A DNA stretch of 64,000 nucleotides from Pseudomonas quercus (GCF_012033695.1 NZ_JAAVJI010000004.1:310001-374000); one strand, 5' to 3'; positions 19,304 through 30,570 are shown, numbered from the stretch's first letter. Made by a program: numbers and translations. The notes: generated from the sequence alone by a model not told the origin.

Positions 19304-19696
19304 ATGAATTTGCTTGATATTCTTGATCATAAACACTTTCTCGTTAATCTTTTTCCAGAAGGTTTGGATAAAAACTTGATGATAGGTCAAGTAAATTTTG
19401 ATTTTCTAGGCAATACTACTGTGTCGCTGCACACTAGGCAGCAGCCTGCGATTGAAGTAAAGAAGTGGGGAAGATGGGGTGTGCGATACAATGTGATAGT
19501 CGTAAAGATTTCAAGTTCTATAGTGAAAAAATTTTCCGCAAAAAATATCTCTGGTGCGTTATATGCAAAAGTAGACGTTCAGCAAGTAGAGAATGGTATT
19601 AGGCTTACGCAGCGTGCAGATGACTGGAGTTTCGATTTAGTCTGTGGGTATCTAATGTTTGATAGCTGCAGTGTTTATCTAGATGAGCATGATTGA
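19304..19696 (+). CDS. immunity protein for a lost EHHH toxin, copy 2
   Basis: 130 residues, about 60% identical by eye to the preceding immunity protein (both have GNTTV, LHTRQQPA, VKKWG and DDWSF). The differences are spread out and biased to the surface-like segments, as expected for immunity proteins that diverged with different toxin variants. Only a scrap of its own toxin remains upstream, so it is now an orphan that may protect against kin carrying that variant. Confidence 0.65.
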   Translation: MNLLDILDHKHFLVNLFPEGLDKNLMIGQVNFDFLGNTTVSLHTRQQPAIEVKKWGRWGVRYNVIVVKISSSIVKKFSAKNISGALYAKVDVQQVENGIRLTQRADDWSFDLVCGYLMFDSCSVYLDEHD

Positions 19697-19849
19697 GTTG
19701 ATCTATGAGGGAATTGATACTCATAAATGGGAAATCTACGCACTAGGTATATAGGAGGCGGGTGCTTCGATTAATCTTGGAGATTTTTCCAATTCAGAAA
19801 AAACAGTTGGATGTAGTTTTTCTCAAAAAACAATCGAATTCGCCTAGGA

Positions 19850-19913
19850 CATCCTCGGTCGGTTTATAAAGGAAACCCCCAGGGTGAATCGAGCTACGAG
19901 TACGACCCCCTCG
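19850..19913 (+). pseudogene. left piece of an Rhs fragment cut by an IS256 family element
   Basis: About 64 bases matching the Rhs core (coding for GRLIKET..QGE.SYEYDPL in intact copies), with small deletions. It ends in CCCCCTCG, the 8-base sequence that is repeated on the other side of the insertion sequence, where the Rhs core continues with the next codons. Confidence 0.7.
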
Positions 19914-21274
19914 GGGACTGTCAGATTTTTTGTGTGCGGGCTATTAATGGCCTGCCGCTAGGCAGGCCATGCTTTCACCAGGTTGGCCTGATAAATCGAT
20001 CTCCGTACAGAACTGCAAACTGATTCATGGCGCTTTTCCAGTCATGAGCTGCCGAGCCCCATTTGGCCGTGATGTTGCGCAACCCAAGCCAGATCAACTT
20101 CGTGGCCGCATCGTCGGTTGGGAAATGACCTCGCGTCTTGATGATCTTGCGCAGTTGAGCATTAACACTCTCGATGGCGTTGGTCGTATAGATCACTTTG
20201 CGAATGGCAGGCGGGAAAGCAAAAAAGGGAATCACTCGATCCCAGGCCCGCCGCCATGCAGTTGTAACTGTCGGATACTTCTGACCCCACGGCCCGTGGT
20301 CGAAGGCTTCCAGGGCTTGCTCGGCCGCCTCGGCGTTGATTGCCTGGTAGATCGGCTTGAGCGCCTTTGCCAATTCACGCCGCTTGTCCCAGCCCGCATA
20401 GTCGAGACTGTTACGGATCAAATGGACGATGCAGGTCTGTAGGGTAGTCTCTGGAAACACGGCGCCAAGCGCCTCTGGCATGCCTTTGAGGCCGTCGGTG
20501 ACAGCAATCAAGACATCCTCGACACCTCGTGTTTTAAGGTCATTGAAGACCTTCATCCAGAACTTTGCGCCTTCGGTATTTTCGATCCAGATGCCAAGAA
20601 TATCCCGTGTGCCGTCAGGCAGAACACCCAGTGCCAGGTAGATCGCCTTGTTACGCACCAGTCCCTCTTCGCGGATCTTGACCCGCATGGCGTCGAAGAA
20701 AATAACGGGATACATCGGTTCCAGAGGCCGCTGTTGCCACGCACCAATTTCTGCCATGACCTCGTCGGTGACAGAGCTGATGAAGTCGGGCGAAACGTCT
20801 GTGCCGTACTGCTCCGAGAGAAATGCGCGGATCTCCCGAACCGTCATGCCGCGTGCGTACATGGCGATGATCTTGTCATCGAAACCGGTAAAACGTCGTT
20901 CGTGCTTGGGAATCAGAATGGGCGAAAAGCTGCCGTCCCGGTCGCGGGGGGTGTCCAGCCGAATCGGGCCATCACCGGTCAGGACGGTCTTGCTGCTCTT
21001 TCCATTACGCTGGTTGGTTTCATCCTCTGGACGCTGCGCGCCCGGCGGATAACCCAGGTGATGGCCGAGCTCGGCATTGAGAGCTCGCTCGATCAACGCC
21101 TTCTTGAACGCCGCAGAAGCGTCCTCGATGGCTTCAGCGGTCATCATTCCACCGTCGAACTGCTCCAACAGCTCTTTCGGGATTTTGGGTAGCTTTCGTA
21201 GCTCGGGTTTCTTTTTGGTTGGCATACATGCACCTCTTACTCATGTTATGCCCGAACACAAAATTTCCGACACC
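19914..21274 (-). mobile_element. IS256 family insertion sequence, complete
   Basis: 1361 bases. The left end GGGACTGTCAGATTTTTTG and the reverse complement of the right end GGTGTCGGAAATTTTGTG are imperfect terminal inverted repeats of about 27 bases of IS256 type. CCCCCTCG is directly repeated at 19906-19913 and 21275-21282, the 8-base target duplication expected for this family. The element sits inside an Rhs core fragment and contains one intact transposase gene, so it may still be active and is probably a recent arrival. Confidence 0.9.
19975..21225 (-). CDS. IS256 family transposase (Mutator-type DDE)
   Basis: 416 residues, full length. Domain order is normal: N-terminal helical part (GMMTAEAIEDASAAFKKAL), then the catalytic core with IFFDAMRVKIRE (first D), LIAVTDGLKGMPEA (second D) and the late TTNAIESVNAQLRK (catalytic E). 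The C-x2-H element TCIVHLIRNSL of the family is also present. It cuts and rejoins the element ends during transposition. No defect seen. Confidence 0.95.
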   Translation of the reverse strand: MPTKKKPELRKLPKIPKELLEQFDGGMMTAEAIEDASAAFKKALIERALNAELGHHLGYPPGAQRPEDETNQRNGKSSKTVLTGDGPIRLDTPRDRDGSFSPILIPKHERRFTGFDDKIIAMYARGMTVREIRAFLSEQYGTDVSPDFISSVTDEVMAEIGAWQQRPLEPMYPVIFFDAMRVKIREEGLVRNKAIYLALGVLPDGTRDILGIWIENTEGAKFWMKVFNDLKTRGVEDVLIAVTDGLKGMPEALGAVFPETTLQTCIVHLIRNSLDYAGWDKRRELAKALKPIYQAINAEAAEQALEAFDHGPWGQKYPTVTTAWRRAWDRVIPFFAFPPAIRKVIYTTNAIESVNAQLRKIIKTRGHFPTDDAATKLIWLGLRNITAKWGSAAHDWKSAMNQFAVLYGDRFIRPTW

Positions 21275-22795
21275 CCCCCTCGACAACCTCACCACGCTCA
21301 CCTTGCCCACCGGCCAGCACCTCAACCACCTGTACTACGGCAGCGGCCACCTGCACCAGCTCGACCTCGACGGCCAGGTCATCAGCGACCTGGAGCGCGA
21401 CGACCTGCACCGGGAGATCCACCGCACCCAAGGCAGGCTCACCAGCTGTTTCGGCTACGACGCCAGAGGCCGCAAGGCCTGGCAGTACACCACAACCCTG
21501 CCCAGCGAAAAGCTGTCGAAAATCCACACGCCAGCAGTGCAGCCCGCCCTTACGTAGAACACGCCTACAACCCCATCCACCGCCGCTACCACTACGACCC
21601 GGCTGGCGAACTCAGCCGCACCGTGGACAAGCTGCGCGGGGAGATCAGCTACACCTACGAAGCCAACGGCCGGCTGCACAGCAGCGGCACTGGCCAATTA
21701 ATCGATAGCGAAGAATTCCGCTACGACCCCGCCGCCAACCGCCTGAACTTCAACACCCGCCAGTTCGATCACGTACGCGACAACCGTATCAGCACCTGGC
21801 GCAACCATACCTACACCTACGATCCCTGGGGCAACCTGATCGAGAAAACCAGCGGGCCCAGCCGGCTGCAGACGCTCGCTTACGACTGTGAAAACCGGTT
21901 GGTTGAAGTACAAACGCATGTACAAGGCAAACTGGAAAGTATCGGCACCTACCGCTACGACAGCCTCGGCCGCCAGGTGGCCAAGAGTGTCGAAAAGGAC
22001 GGCACCACCGAACCCAAACACTTCCTCTGGCAAGGCTTGAGGCTACTAAGAGAGGAGGGGCCAGGGGGCAGCAAGCTTTACCTGTACGAGCCGGACAGCT
22101 ATGCACCGCTGGCCCGTGTCGACACGGCCGAAGGGCATACCGAAAACCAGGTGTACTACTTCCACACCGACCAGATCGGCACCCCGCTGGAAATGACCGA
22201 TGCCGAAGGGCAGATCGTATGGCAGGCCAAGTACCGAGCCTGGGGTGCCATCGATGCCATGGTCGTGAACGAAGTGGAGCAGAACCTGCGCTTCCAGGGC
22301 CAGTACTTCGACGACGAGACAGGGCTGCACTACAATACGTTCAGGTACTACGATCCGGAGGTAGGGCGGTTTACCACGCAGGACCCGATTGGGTTGGATG
22401 GGGGGATTAATTTATATCGATATGCTCCAAATCCAATAAATTGGATAGATCCATGGGGATGGCAGTGTTGGGGAGCGGCTAGACGGAAATTCTGGATATC
22501 AGAAGCTAAAACACCGACACGCAGTTATTCGCCAGCCAATATATCAAGGATGAGCGAAGGATATGCTCCAAAATTGACAGTAGAAGTAGTCAATCGTAAG
22601 ACTGGTTTGCCTCAAGTGAGGGACGTTACTATGGAATTACATCACAAAAAAATTCCTCAAAGAGTAGGAGGGGGAGAAATTCATGATGCAGGGAATTTGG
22701 ATGCGCTAACGCCATGGGAGCATGAAATGGTTGATCCATATAGACATACAGGATATGACCTGGAGCGGATTATAAAGGGAATTGATATATGGTAA
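21275..22795 (+). pseudogene. Rhs core fragment with LHH-type nuclease tail, interrupted and frameshifted
   Basis: The right-hand continuation of the Rhs fragment split by the IS256 element. One base is missing near 21545 (intact copy CCTTTTCTTTACGTGG), shifting the frame, after which the core is open to 22795. The junction reads NLYRYAPNPINWIDPWGW, slightly unlike the other copies. The tail contains TMELHHKKIPQRVGGGEIHD and LTPWEHEMVDPYRH, an HNH-type metal-binding pattern, so a DNase is likely. The tail is intact and its stop overlaps the start of its immunity gene. Confidence 0.8.
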
Positions 22796-23250
22796 ATATA
22801 GTGGATGTCCGGAACTGGATTGAGAGCGAACTATATGTGGATGCTCTGGATTATGTCGCCAGGGAGCTGAATTTTAAAGTAAACCCTCAGCCCCCTTCCG
22901 ATATTTCTCTATCGCGAGATGTAGAAAGGTTTAAGATGGCAAATATATATCCAGATGATCTGGTAGGAGTATTGTTTGATAAAAAATTTCTGTGCCGCTA
23001 CGTAGGATCAAAGCTAAAGGCTATAGAAGGTACTGAAGATGTTCAGGCTAATAAGCATCCTTCCAGTGAGCCAGATCATATCATTGAGACTTTGCCTTAT
23101 TACATTAATTTCTTGAATATACATTTGGTGGAGCTGTATATTTTAAAGTTTGATTCTGGTTTGCTTGAGAAGTATATCAAGTTAATGCGAATTCCAAATA
23201 GCAAACAATATGCATTACAGCTTAAAGGTGTGCTGGCAACAATGGCTTGA
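22789..23250 (+). CDS. immunity protein for the LHH-type toxin
   Basis: 153 residues, start overlapping the toxin stop by seven bases. Acidic, AT-rich. The body (start MVNIVDVRNWIESELYVDAL, middle PDDLVGVLFDKKFLCRYVGS, then HLVELYILKFDSGLLEKYIK with the first residues IHL) is helical. I do not recognise a family. The tight coupling makes the immunity role likely. Confidence 0.68.
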   Translation: MVNIVDVRNWIESELYVDALDYVARELNFKVNPQPPSDISLSRDVERFKMANIYPDDLVGVLFDKKFLCRYVGSKLKAIEGTEDVQANKHPSSEPDHIIETLPYYINFLNIHLVELYILKFDSGLLEKYIKLMRIPNSKQYALQLKGVLATMA

Positions 23251-23261
23251 TCTAGATTTAT

Positions 23262-23742
23262 ACTGAAAGACCTGTACTACGGCAGCGTGCGCCTGCACCA
23301 ACTCAACCTCGACGGTCAGGTGATCAGCGACCTTGAGCGCGACGGCCTGCACCGGGAGATCCACCGTACTCAGGGTAAGCTCCCCAGTTGCTTTGGCTAC
23401 GACGCCAGAGGCCGCAAGGCCTGGCATTACGCCATAACCCTGCGCAGCGAGAAGCTGTCTAAGATCCAGCCCCTGGCTGTCCAGACTTTTTTTACGTAGA
23501 GCACGTCTACAATCTCATCCACCGCCGCTACCACTATTAACAAAAAACCAGAAATCTGCGAACGTATTTAATATTTCAAATCCAGCAAATAGGACCCGAC
23601 ACCTTGGTGGTGGTAAAATTAAACCTTCCAACGGAAAGGTCTCTGTGTTTCAGGTTGATACAAAAAGTGGTATAGGTCGAATTTTCGGTGGCAAAGGTGC
23701 GGTGCATACTGCTAACTTTAACGTTCTCAGGTATTGGTGAAT
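23262..23742 (+). pseudogene. short Rhs fragment joined to the last third of an unknown toxin
   Basis: Bases 23270-23540 match the Rhs core (LHQLNLDGQVISDLERD and FGYDARGRKAW) but contain substitutions and a frameshift, and then the homology stops. From about 23541 a new open stretch in another frame encodes about 66 residues with ANVFNISNPANRTRHLGGG, VFQVDTKSGIGRIFGGKGAV and HTANFNVLRYW at the stop. This looks like the C-terminal end of a toxin whose front, together with the Rhs end, has been deleted. I do not recognise the toxin family. Confidence 0.6.
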
Positions 23743-23743
23743 C

Positions 23744-24367
23744 ATGACATCGCAGAATAGGACATTCTTCGAAAATGCACTGCTGCACGAGCTTAAGAAG
23801 ATAGAAGGTGCTGAAGGGGTATCTATTGCCGCTTCTAAGAATAAGCTTAAGTTCAAGTGGGAAAAAAAAGTTGTAGCGGATATTTTTTTTCAGCATTTGG
23901 CTAGGACTGACGCCTATGTGCTTGGAGGCTTAGTATATGGCGGTCCAATATTTGATCACTCCAGCCAGTTCACTCCCCCATATAAGAGTAACCTTCCTAA
24001 CGATTCCTGCTACTCATTCACAAGCTCAGGTGAGAAAGATAATAGATTCTGTCGGGCTTTTGGGGGAAGCACCAATACCCCGAATGTATCCTCGGCCGAA
24101 AATGTATGCATCAACATCCGAAAGGTACTTGAAGAATTCTATGTGCCTTCATTTATAAATCGGATTGTGCCTGGCAAGAGAACAATGGAGGACATTTTGA
24201 TCTTTCCAGAAGACTACGCGTATCCAGCAGTTTTTATATTTGCTTCGGCTGCCTTAAAGCCTGAGATATTTAATGAAGAAGTTTTTAAAGCTGCCGTTTC
24301 GAACAAAAAAGTGATAAAAAATGAGCGTTTTGATATTGCTCTTTTAAGTAGGCTAATGCCTAGTTAA
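23744..24367 (+). CDS. putative immunity protein of unknown family
   Basis: 207 residues, starting one base after the stop of the toxin remnant, so it is its probable immunity partner. It begins MTSQNRTFFENALLHELKKI and has a middle with FIRNIV-like segment FINRIVPGKRTMEDILIFPE and a C-terminal helix EVFKAAVSNKKVIKN. No signal peptide. I do not recognise the family. Confidence 0.6.
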   Translation: MTSQNRTFFENALLHELKKIEGAEGVSIAASKNKLKFKWEKKVVADIFFQHLARTDAYVLGGLVYGGPIFDHSSQFTPPYKSNLPNDSCYSFTSSGEKDNRFCRAFGGSTNTPNVSSAENVCINIRKVLEEFYVPSFINRIVPGKRTMEDILIFPEDYAYPAVFIFASAALKPEIFNEEVFKAAVSNKKVIKNERFDIALLSRLMPS

Positions 24368-24644
24368 TAGTTGCATTAGGCGGGATAACGGTAAAACCTG
24401 AGTGCAACAACTTTTTCTTCTAGTGCAATGCGGCACTGTGCTATCAGGAACTGCGTATTGATTGAAAGTGCGGGCATAGATACAGCTCGGCTAGCTTCAT
24501 GCGTAATCTAGCGGCTGGTCTTTGGGATGCCCGATCGCATGCTCTCAACCATTAGCCATAAGCTTAGCGGGAATGGATTCAGTGCTGCGGCGTGTTAGGT
24601 AAGTCATGCTCACTACCACATGTGCCGCCGCCACATTACCGATC

Positions 24645-25398
24645 AAGCTGTGCGCGTATTGACACAGCCGAAGCAGATACCGGAAACCAGGTGTACTACT
24701 TCCACACCAACCAGATCTGCACTCTCCGGGAAATGACCAACGCCGAAGGGCAGATCGTGTGGCATGCTAAGTACCGAACCTGGGGTGCTATCGATGCCAT
24801 GGTCGTGAACGAGGTGGAGCAGAACCTGCGCTTCCAAGGCCAGTACTTCGACGACGAGAACGGGCTGCACTAGAATACGTTCCGGTACTACGACCCGGAG
24901 GTGGGGCGGTTTACCACGCAGGACCCGATTGGATTGTTGGGTGGGGATAATTTGTACCGGTATGCGCCGAGTCCGGTGGGGTGGGTGGATCCGCTGGGGT
25001 GGTGTTCCACTAAGCTAGGTAGAAATATGGGCCATAGAAAGGGTGATGGGATGGCAAATCATCACCTTATTCCTGAAGAACTGATGAAAAGTGCTCAATT
25101 CAAAGCGTTATTCCTACGTCTCAAGAAAATCGGGTGGGAATCTGACGGGGCCTCTAATGGCATGTTCTTACCAGGATCGAAAATTCTTGCAAAAAAAATA
25201 GATATGCCTGGGCATTGGTCTAATCACCGGCAGTATACTGAGGCAGTTAAAAATAAAATGATGGTTCTAAATAAGAACTCTGGAAGCTTAACTGACATAG
25301 ACCTAGCTCTCGGAGTAAAAAATATTCAGCATTGGGCATCTCAGGGTCTTGAGAAAGGACTGTTTAAGGTGCATTCAGTAACTGGGCGTTTACTATAA
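24645..25398 (+). pseudogene. Rhs core end with AHH-type nuclease tail, broken by a stop codon
   Basis: Short Rhs piece (QVYYFHTNQICTL onward). A TAC of the intact copies is TAG here at about 24871 (LHYNTF becomes LH-stop), in frame. The core continues in the same frame from 24874 through [13 protein letters not shown] and VGWVDPLGW to the tail. The tail has [30 protein letters not shown] and [15 protein letters not shown], the order of elements of the AHH nuclease family (A-x-HH, NG-x-x-LP, GH-x-x-H). The nuclease tail is intact apart from lacking expression signals. Confidence 0.8.
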
Positions 25399-25408
25399 GG
25401 TAAAAGAC

Positions 25409-26002
25409 GTGAGTGATTTCTATGTTATGAAGTATATTCCTGATGACGAAGGTGCTCCATATTTCTTTGAATTAAATTGGGTTCCAGATATTCCAGTTTT
25501 TCATTATCCAACTGAGAGCCCTGTGCAAGCTGATCTCTGCGAGAGTTACCAAGCGATCGCACATGTTGCAAAAATCACAGCAGATTGGCTGCCTGACCAT
25601 TTTTTAGTATCGAAAAAGTTTTTGGAAATTTGCGAAAAGCTTAATTGTTCGTATGTTTGTCGACCGGTGGAACTTATTATTAAAGGTAAGGCAAGCGGCC
25701 TGGAATACTTTTTCTTTATTGCATCTCAAAGGTTAATGGCTATGGATCTAGAAAATTCAAAATTTACGATTGACCAAAATCCGAAGATTGAAGAACAGCG
25801 ACTAAATGGACCCAGCTACGAGAAAATTGAAAAACTATCAATAATAGCCGGTGTAAATTCGGACCTCTTTTATTTTGAAGAAATTAAAGAGGTGGTTTGT
25901 TCAAGTTTCTTTAGGGATCAATGCCTTGATAAAAAAGTTTCTGGGCTGGATTTTGTTAAAATAGATGACAGCTACCAATATTCGCCATGGGATGATTTTT
26001 AA
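25409..26002 (+). CDS. Imm43-like immunity protein for the AHH toxin
   Basis: 197 residues, GTG start ten bases after the toxin stop with a GGTAAAAG ribosome-like site. The layout resembles other Imm43-type proteins here (31087-31671): an N-terminal sheet starting MKYIPDDEGAP, a middle ASQRLMAMDLENSKF and a final segment of the SGLDFVKID type. The family name is a judgement by pattern; the immunity role is likely from position. Confidence 0.6.
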   Translation: MSDFYVMKYIPDDEGAPYFFELNWVPDIPVFHYPTESPVQADLCESYQAIAHVAKITADWLPDHFLVSKKFLEICEKLNCSYVCRPVELIIKGKASGLEYFFFIASQRLMAMDLENSKFTIDQNPKIEEQRLNGPSYEKIEKLSIIAGVNSDLFYFEEIKEVVCSSFFRDQCLDKKVSGLDFVKIDDSYQYSPWDDF

Positions 26003-26057
26003 AACTGGGCGGAATTAAGTTTTGCGAATATTACACCCTTAGCTCCAGTTTTCCGTG

Positions 26058-26208
26058 TTAGTGGCTAGGATGAATATTTTCTTGACGTGGCTAGCAATGT
26101 CTATCAGGTCAGAGATAAGCAAGCATTCCACAATATTTATGAAGAGTTTATAATTTTTTGGGGTTTTTGATTATATGGTCGACCTGATGCTAAGCCGCGT
26201 TTAATGCA
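26058..26208 (+). pseudogene. decayed copy of a SUKH-type immunity gene end
   Basis: The bases match the 3' end of the intact gene at 31760-32224 at roughly 85% (shared pieces include GACGTGGCTAG, ATCAGGTCAGAGATAAGCAA and ATATGGTCGACCTGATGCT). A start and the first two thirds are absent and the frame has small deletions (intact copy encodes SNIYQVRDKQAF and LFEHMVDLML). Similarity seems to continue some way past the stop, so a segment of the locus rather than the gene alone was copied. Confidence 0.65.
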
Positions 26209-26265
26209 TATGTGGTAGGGGTAAGAGTATAGGTGTTAACAAACTTTACAATCGCGACCTTATCT

Positions 26266-26776
26266 TTGCAATACGTTCCGATATTACGACCCATAGGTGG
26301 GGCGGTTTACCACGCAGCACCCGATTGGGTTGTTGGGCGGGGAGAATCTGTACCAGTATGCGCCGAGTCCGGTGGGCTGGGTGGAGCCGTTGGGTTGGAA
26401 CTGTGAGCTTTCTTCGAAGATGGTTAAGCCGGTAAATGACAGGCTTCCGATCAATGGGAGATATGCTGGGAAAACGTATCCGCTTCAAAATTTACTGGTC
26501 TCTATAAGGAATAAGTACCCATACAGTGTTCCATTCAACCATGTTAGGTTCCCTGACTTTTCTAGATGCTCGATTAAAAATGTGAGGATTGAGCTTGGTT
26601 GAACACGGGCTATAGATTTTGCAAGAGCGGATAAAGCTGTAGGCTACAATAGGTTGAATCCAAGGCCTTCAGATTATACTTGGCACCATAATCAGGAGTC
26701 AGGATTCATGCAGCTTATACCTTCAGATATATATGCGGCCGTAAAACATACGGGCGGAATAGCTATGGGGAAATAG
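26266..26776 (+). pseudogene. Rhs end with WHH-type nuclease tail, two stop codons
   Basis: Begins in the Rhs core at TFRYYDP, where the next codon GAG is TAG, and continues through [15 protein letters not shown] and GWVEPLGW. The tail ([38 protein letters not shown]) meets an in-frame TGA at 26600-26602 and then continues open as TRAIDFARADKAVGYNRLNP and YTWHHNQESGFMQLIP to HTGG. That is the WHH group of HNH/endonuclease VII nucleases. The TGA makes it inactive. No immunity gene follows: an IS3 family element begins five bases later. Confidence 0.75.
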
Positions 26777-26844
26777 TGATTGTAGTGGTCTACTAACCCC
26801 GGACACCTTTTTAGGCGAAAATGATCGCCACACAGAGGTGTTCG

Positions 26845-28013
<1,169 letters not shown>

Positions 28014-28021
28014 CCACTACA

Positions 28022-28350
28022 TTTATCACCCAGGACCCGATTGGGTTGTTGGGTGGGGAGAATTTGTACCCGTATGCGCCGAGTCCGGTGGGAAGGTGGA
28101 TCCGCTGGGGTGGAGTTGTGATTCACTGGCTAAACTTGAGTCCAGAGGTTTTAGCGAAGTTTTGAGAAATGAACGAGGAGGGCTTGACTATAAAACAGTA
28201 ACGCGCTTTATTCAAACTTAAGTAGATTGAAACCAGATGGTACTCCAGTCAATCCGATAGTTAAAACAAAATACACTAGGGTAATATGCAGCTTGTGAAC
28301 ACGATGGCCCATAATGAAGTACCGTATACTGGTGAAGTAAGTAAATGCCA
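28022..28350 (+). pseudogene. last Rhs tip remnant with a broken toxin tail
   Basis: Starts inside the Rhs core right at the IS3 end ([20 protein letters not shown]), and loses the frame near VGWVDPLGW because bases are missing. The tail [20 protein letters not shown], then DYKTVTRFIQT, ends at a stop; further pieces follow downstream in other frames (LKPDGTPVNPIVKTKYTRV, then MQLVNTMAHNEVPYTGEVS). The last piece resembles the QLV....H...TG ending of WHH-like nucleases. It is thus another ruined nuclease tail. Confidence 0.55.
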
Positions 28351-28395
28351 GTATGCGACGGGGATTAAATACATATTTAATGGGTGGTGGTTTTC

Positions 28396-28836
28396 ATGGT
28401 CGATATGATGGGTTCTAAAACAGATCTATCTGAAGTGGAATTTCTAGATTTCGAATCCAGCTTCAATAGTGTGCTTCCTGCGCGGTTCAAAACATACTAC
28501 CTCAAAAAAAACGGAGGATTTCCATCTGAAGAAGATGTTGAATCAGGAAGATGGGGACTGCCCGTAAATGGATTTTATTCAATAAAATACGGAAATTTAA
28601 AGATTTCTGATGTTATAGAGAGTATTAAGGAAATTAGCCCTTTAAGCAGCACGCATGGAACTTGGTCTAAAGGATGGTTCGTTCCATTTGCCTACGACTC
28701 AGGTGGTAACTCTATCTTTATTTCCTTGCGAAAGATAGACTACGGATTTGTATACATATATGCACAAGATGGAGATAATTTGTTGAAAATATCAGAGTCT
28801 TTTGACGATTTTTTAGTTAAATTGGGTGTTGACTAG
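28396..28836 (+). CDS. SUKH-family (SMI1/KNR4) immunity protein
   Basis: About 146 residues. The SUKH pattern is clear: an N-terminal helix leading to LPARFKTYYLKKNGGFPSE, a middle with a charged turn, then GWFVPFAYDSGGNSIFISL and a closing helix SFDDFLVKLG. SUKH proteins bind and neutralise diverse polymorphic toxins. It follows a ruined nuclease tail that was presumably its partner. The frame also opens slightly earlier at a GTG, so the start is uncertain by a few codons. Confidence 0.78.
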   Translation: MVDMMGSKTDLSEVEFLDFESSFNSVLPARFKTYYLKKNGGFPSEEDVESGRWGLPVNGFYSIKYGNLKISDVIESIKEISPLSSTHGTWSKGWFVPFAYDSGGNSIFISLRKIDYGFVYIYAQDGDNLLKISESFDDFLVKLGVD

Positions 28837-29066
28837 TATTTCATATTGATTTTCAGAAAACCTCTAGAGTTTCATGTTTGGCCTCAAGGTGATTCGTAAA
28901 GCCAATGCTGCCCGGATTCTCTAGCAAAGTAGGTTATGTAAAAAATGGCCTGTTTATCAATCTAAAAATAACATAGGATTTTTTAAATAAGCTAATTATA
29001 AAGATTAAAGTTGTATAGAACATGCTTTTAAAAGCCAATAATTATGCTATAGGTTAAGGTTGCAGT

Positions 29067-29633
29067 ATGGGTCTAATAAAAAGTCTTGCAAGTATTGAGC
29101 TGTACATGCCAGGGATTGTAATTTTTGATCCAGTTGTATTGGATGGCTTCTTAAAGAAAAGAGATATACAAGAAACTAATATTTTCTACGCTTTTCTAAA
29201 TGATGAAAAATTAGGGTGGGCAGCAATTGATGAGGGAGTAGTAATACCTATTTATCAGATATCCGAACAGGATTATTCGGTATTCCTGATTGATGACAGT
29301 GAAGCTAGTTCAAGTCTTCCGAAGGCGAAGTTTTATTACAGCGGATTTAACATAAAAATCGAATCGGGCTTGGTTATAGTTTCTGATTTAAATGCACTAA
29401 TGGATTGGGATAAAGAATTCTTTTTAAGTTATAGAGAAAATTATACATCTAGAATGCCGAGTAACGACTTCCTTGAGATTCCAACAGGGCTGTATGAGTT
29501 GGAACTAAGAGGCTATAAAGGGCTTAAAACTTCAACTTCAGGGTTGGGATATGGTCTTAAAGTAAACTCTGTAAAAAAATTTAATAGCCTCAATAAAAGC
29601 ATATCAATTGACGACCTAGATTTTGAGCTATAA
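29067..29633 (+). CDS. orphan immunity-like protein of unknown family
   Basis: 188 residues, AT-rich, no signal peptide. The order of strand-rich N-terminal part (VIFDPVVLDGFLKKRDIQ), central YYSGFNIKIESGLVIVSDL and C-terminal ELELRGYKGLKTSTSG gives no family I recognise; a ComJ-like or other small beta-sandwich protein is possible. No toxin precedes it. Confidence 0.5.
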   Translation: MGLIKSLASIELYMPGIVIFDPVVLDGFLKKRDIQETNIFYAFLNDEKLGWAAIDEGVVIPIYQISEQDYSVFLIDDSEASSSLPKAKFYYSGFNIKIESGLVIVSDLNALMDWDKEFFLSYRENYTSRMPSNDFLEIPTGLYELELRGYKGLKTSTSGLGYGLKVNSVKKFNSLNKSISIDDLDFEL

Positions 29634-29735
29634 GAGGTTTTTACGATAGACTACTAATCATAGTGCTAAAGAGTAATGATACAGGGCTGTTTTTGAAGAT
29701 CGGCTGGAGGAGATACCATAAATGAGTTTTATGGC

Positions 29736-30218
29736 ATGCAGATATTAAAATCAGACGTGAAAATAGGCTTGGCAGAAATCAGATTTTTTGAGGACGCTAT
29801 AGGGTACTGCTTGCCAGAAGCATTTAGAAACTTTTATTTAAAAAATAATGGTGGATTGCCTAGTAAAGACTGGTGGGATGGCAGTGACGAGTATGATGCT
29901 GTCAGGGTTAAGAAGTTTAAACCGCTGGCTGGTTCGAGACACGTGGAGGAGCATAATACTGCTTTTATAGAGAACTGCTACCTCGCTATGGTCAAGAGAA
30001 ATGTAATCCCCAAAACGTTATTGCCTTTCGCGATTGATGATGGGGGGAACCTCTTTTGCTTAGATTTGATAGAGGGTAATGTCTGCTATTACACTATCGA
30101 TAGCTTTGACTCGGATGCTAGCATTGCAGTCAATCAAGCTAGGGCCTGCAGATGGCTGGAAAAAAGCTTTCAAGAGTTTATTGAGAATCTAAAGGATGAA
30201 GATGATATTGGCTATTAA
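29736..30218 (+). CDS. SUKH-family (SMI1/KNR4) immunity protein
   Basis: 160 residues. LPEAFRNFYLKNNGGLPSKD is the SUKH signature, followed by LLPFAIDDGGNLFCLDL and a final helix KSFQEFIENL. It is related to, but distinct from, the copy at 28.4 kb. The ribosome-like GGAGGAG lies well upstream, in front of an 8-codon reading frame that overlaps the start, so its expression may depend on translational coupling. Confidence 0.78.
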   Translation: MQILKSDVKIGLAEIRFFEDAIGYCLPEAFRNFYLKNNGGLPSKDWWDGSDEYDAVRVKKFKPLAGSRHVEEHNTAFIENCYLAMVKRNVIPKTLLPFAIDDGGNLFCLDLIEGNVCYYTIDSFDSDASIAVNQARACRWLEKSFQEFIENLKDEDDIGY

Positions 30219-30570
30219 AGTTGGCCGCTAAGGCTTCATGTTTGATCGAAGCCTAAAGGCTGTAGTAGTGCATATCGAGTCGCTTGCTGTTAAAGTGGTT
30301 GTCCAGGCAAATATGCGTCGTGAAAAGATAATAAACGGTGTTTTGGAGGCTTCAGGTTCAGGAGGTGTAAAGTTTGAGAACAACATATCAAGCACCATAT
30401 TCAGTGTCCCATAGCATGAAGCTAAGGCCATAGAAAAAGGCAATTCTTACTCAAGTGTATAATCTAAAAAATAGCTTTTATCATAATTCGAAGTAAGATG
30501 GAGGTATAGAGCGGCTGCAAAAAGAAAGGAATTTTACCATGCAAAGCGTTGCTATCTGAAAGGGGCGATC
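30219..30570. other. intergenic stretch with a 58-codon reading frame
   Basis: 352 bases. The only open frame of note is 30238-30414 on the plus strand, coding for 58 residues with SLAVKVVVQANMRREKIING and FENNISSTIFSVP near its stop. It has no ribosome site and could be the relic of a toxin tail. The rest is AT-rich without recognisable features. Confidence 0.3.
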
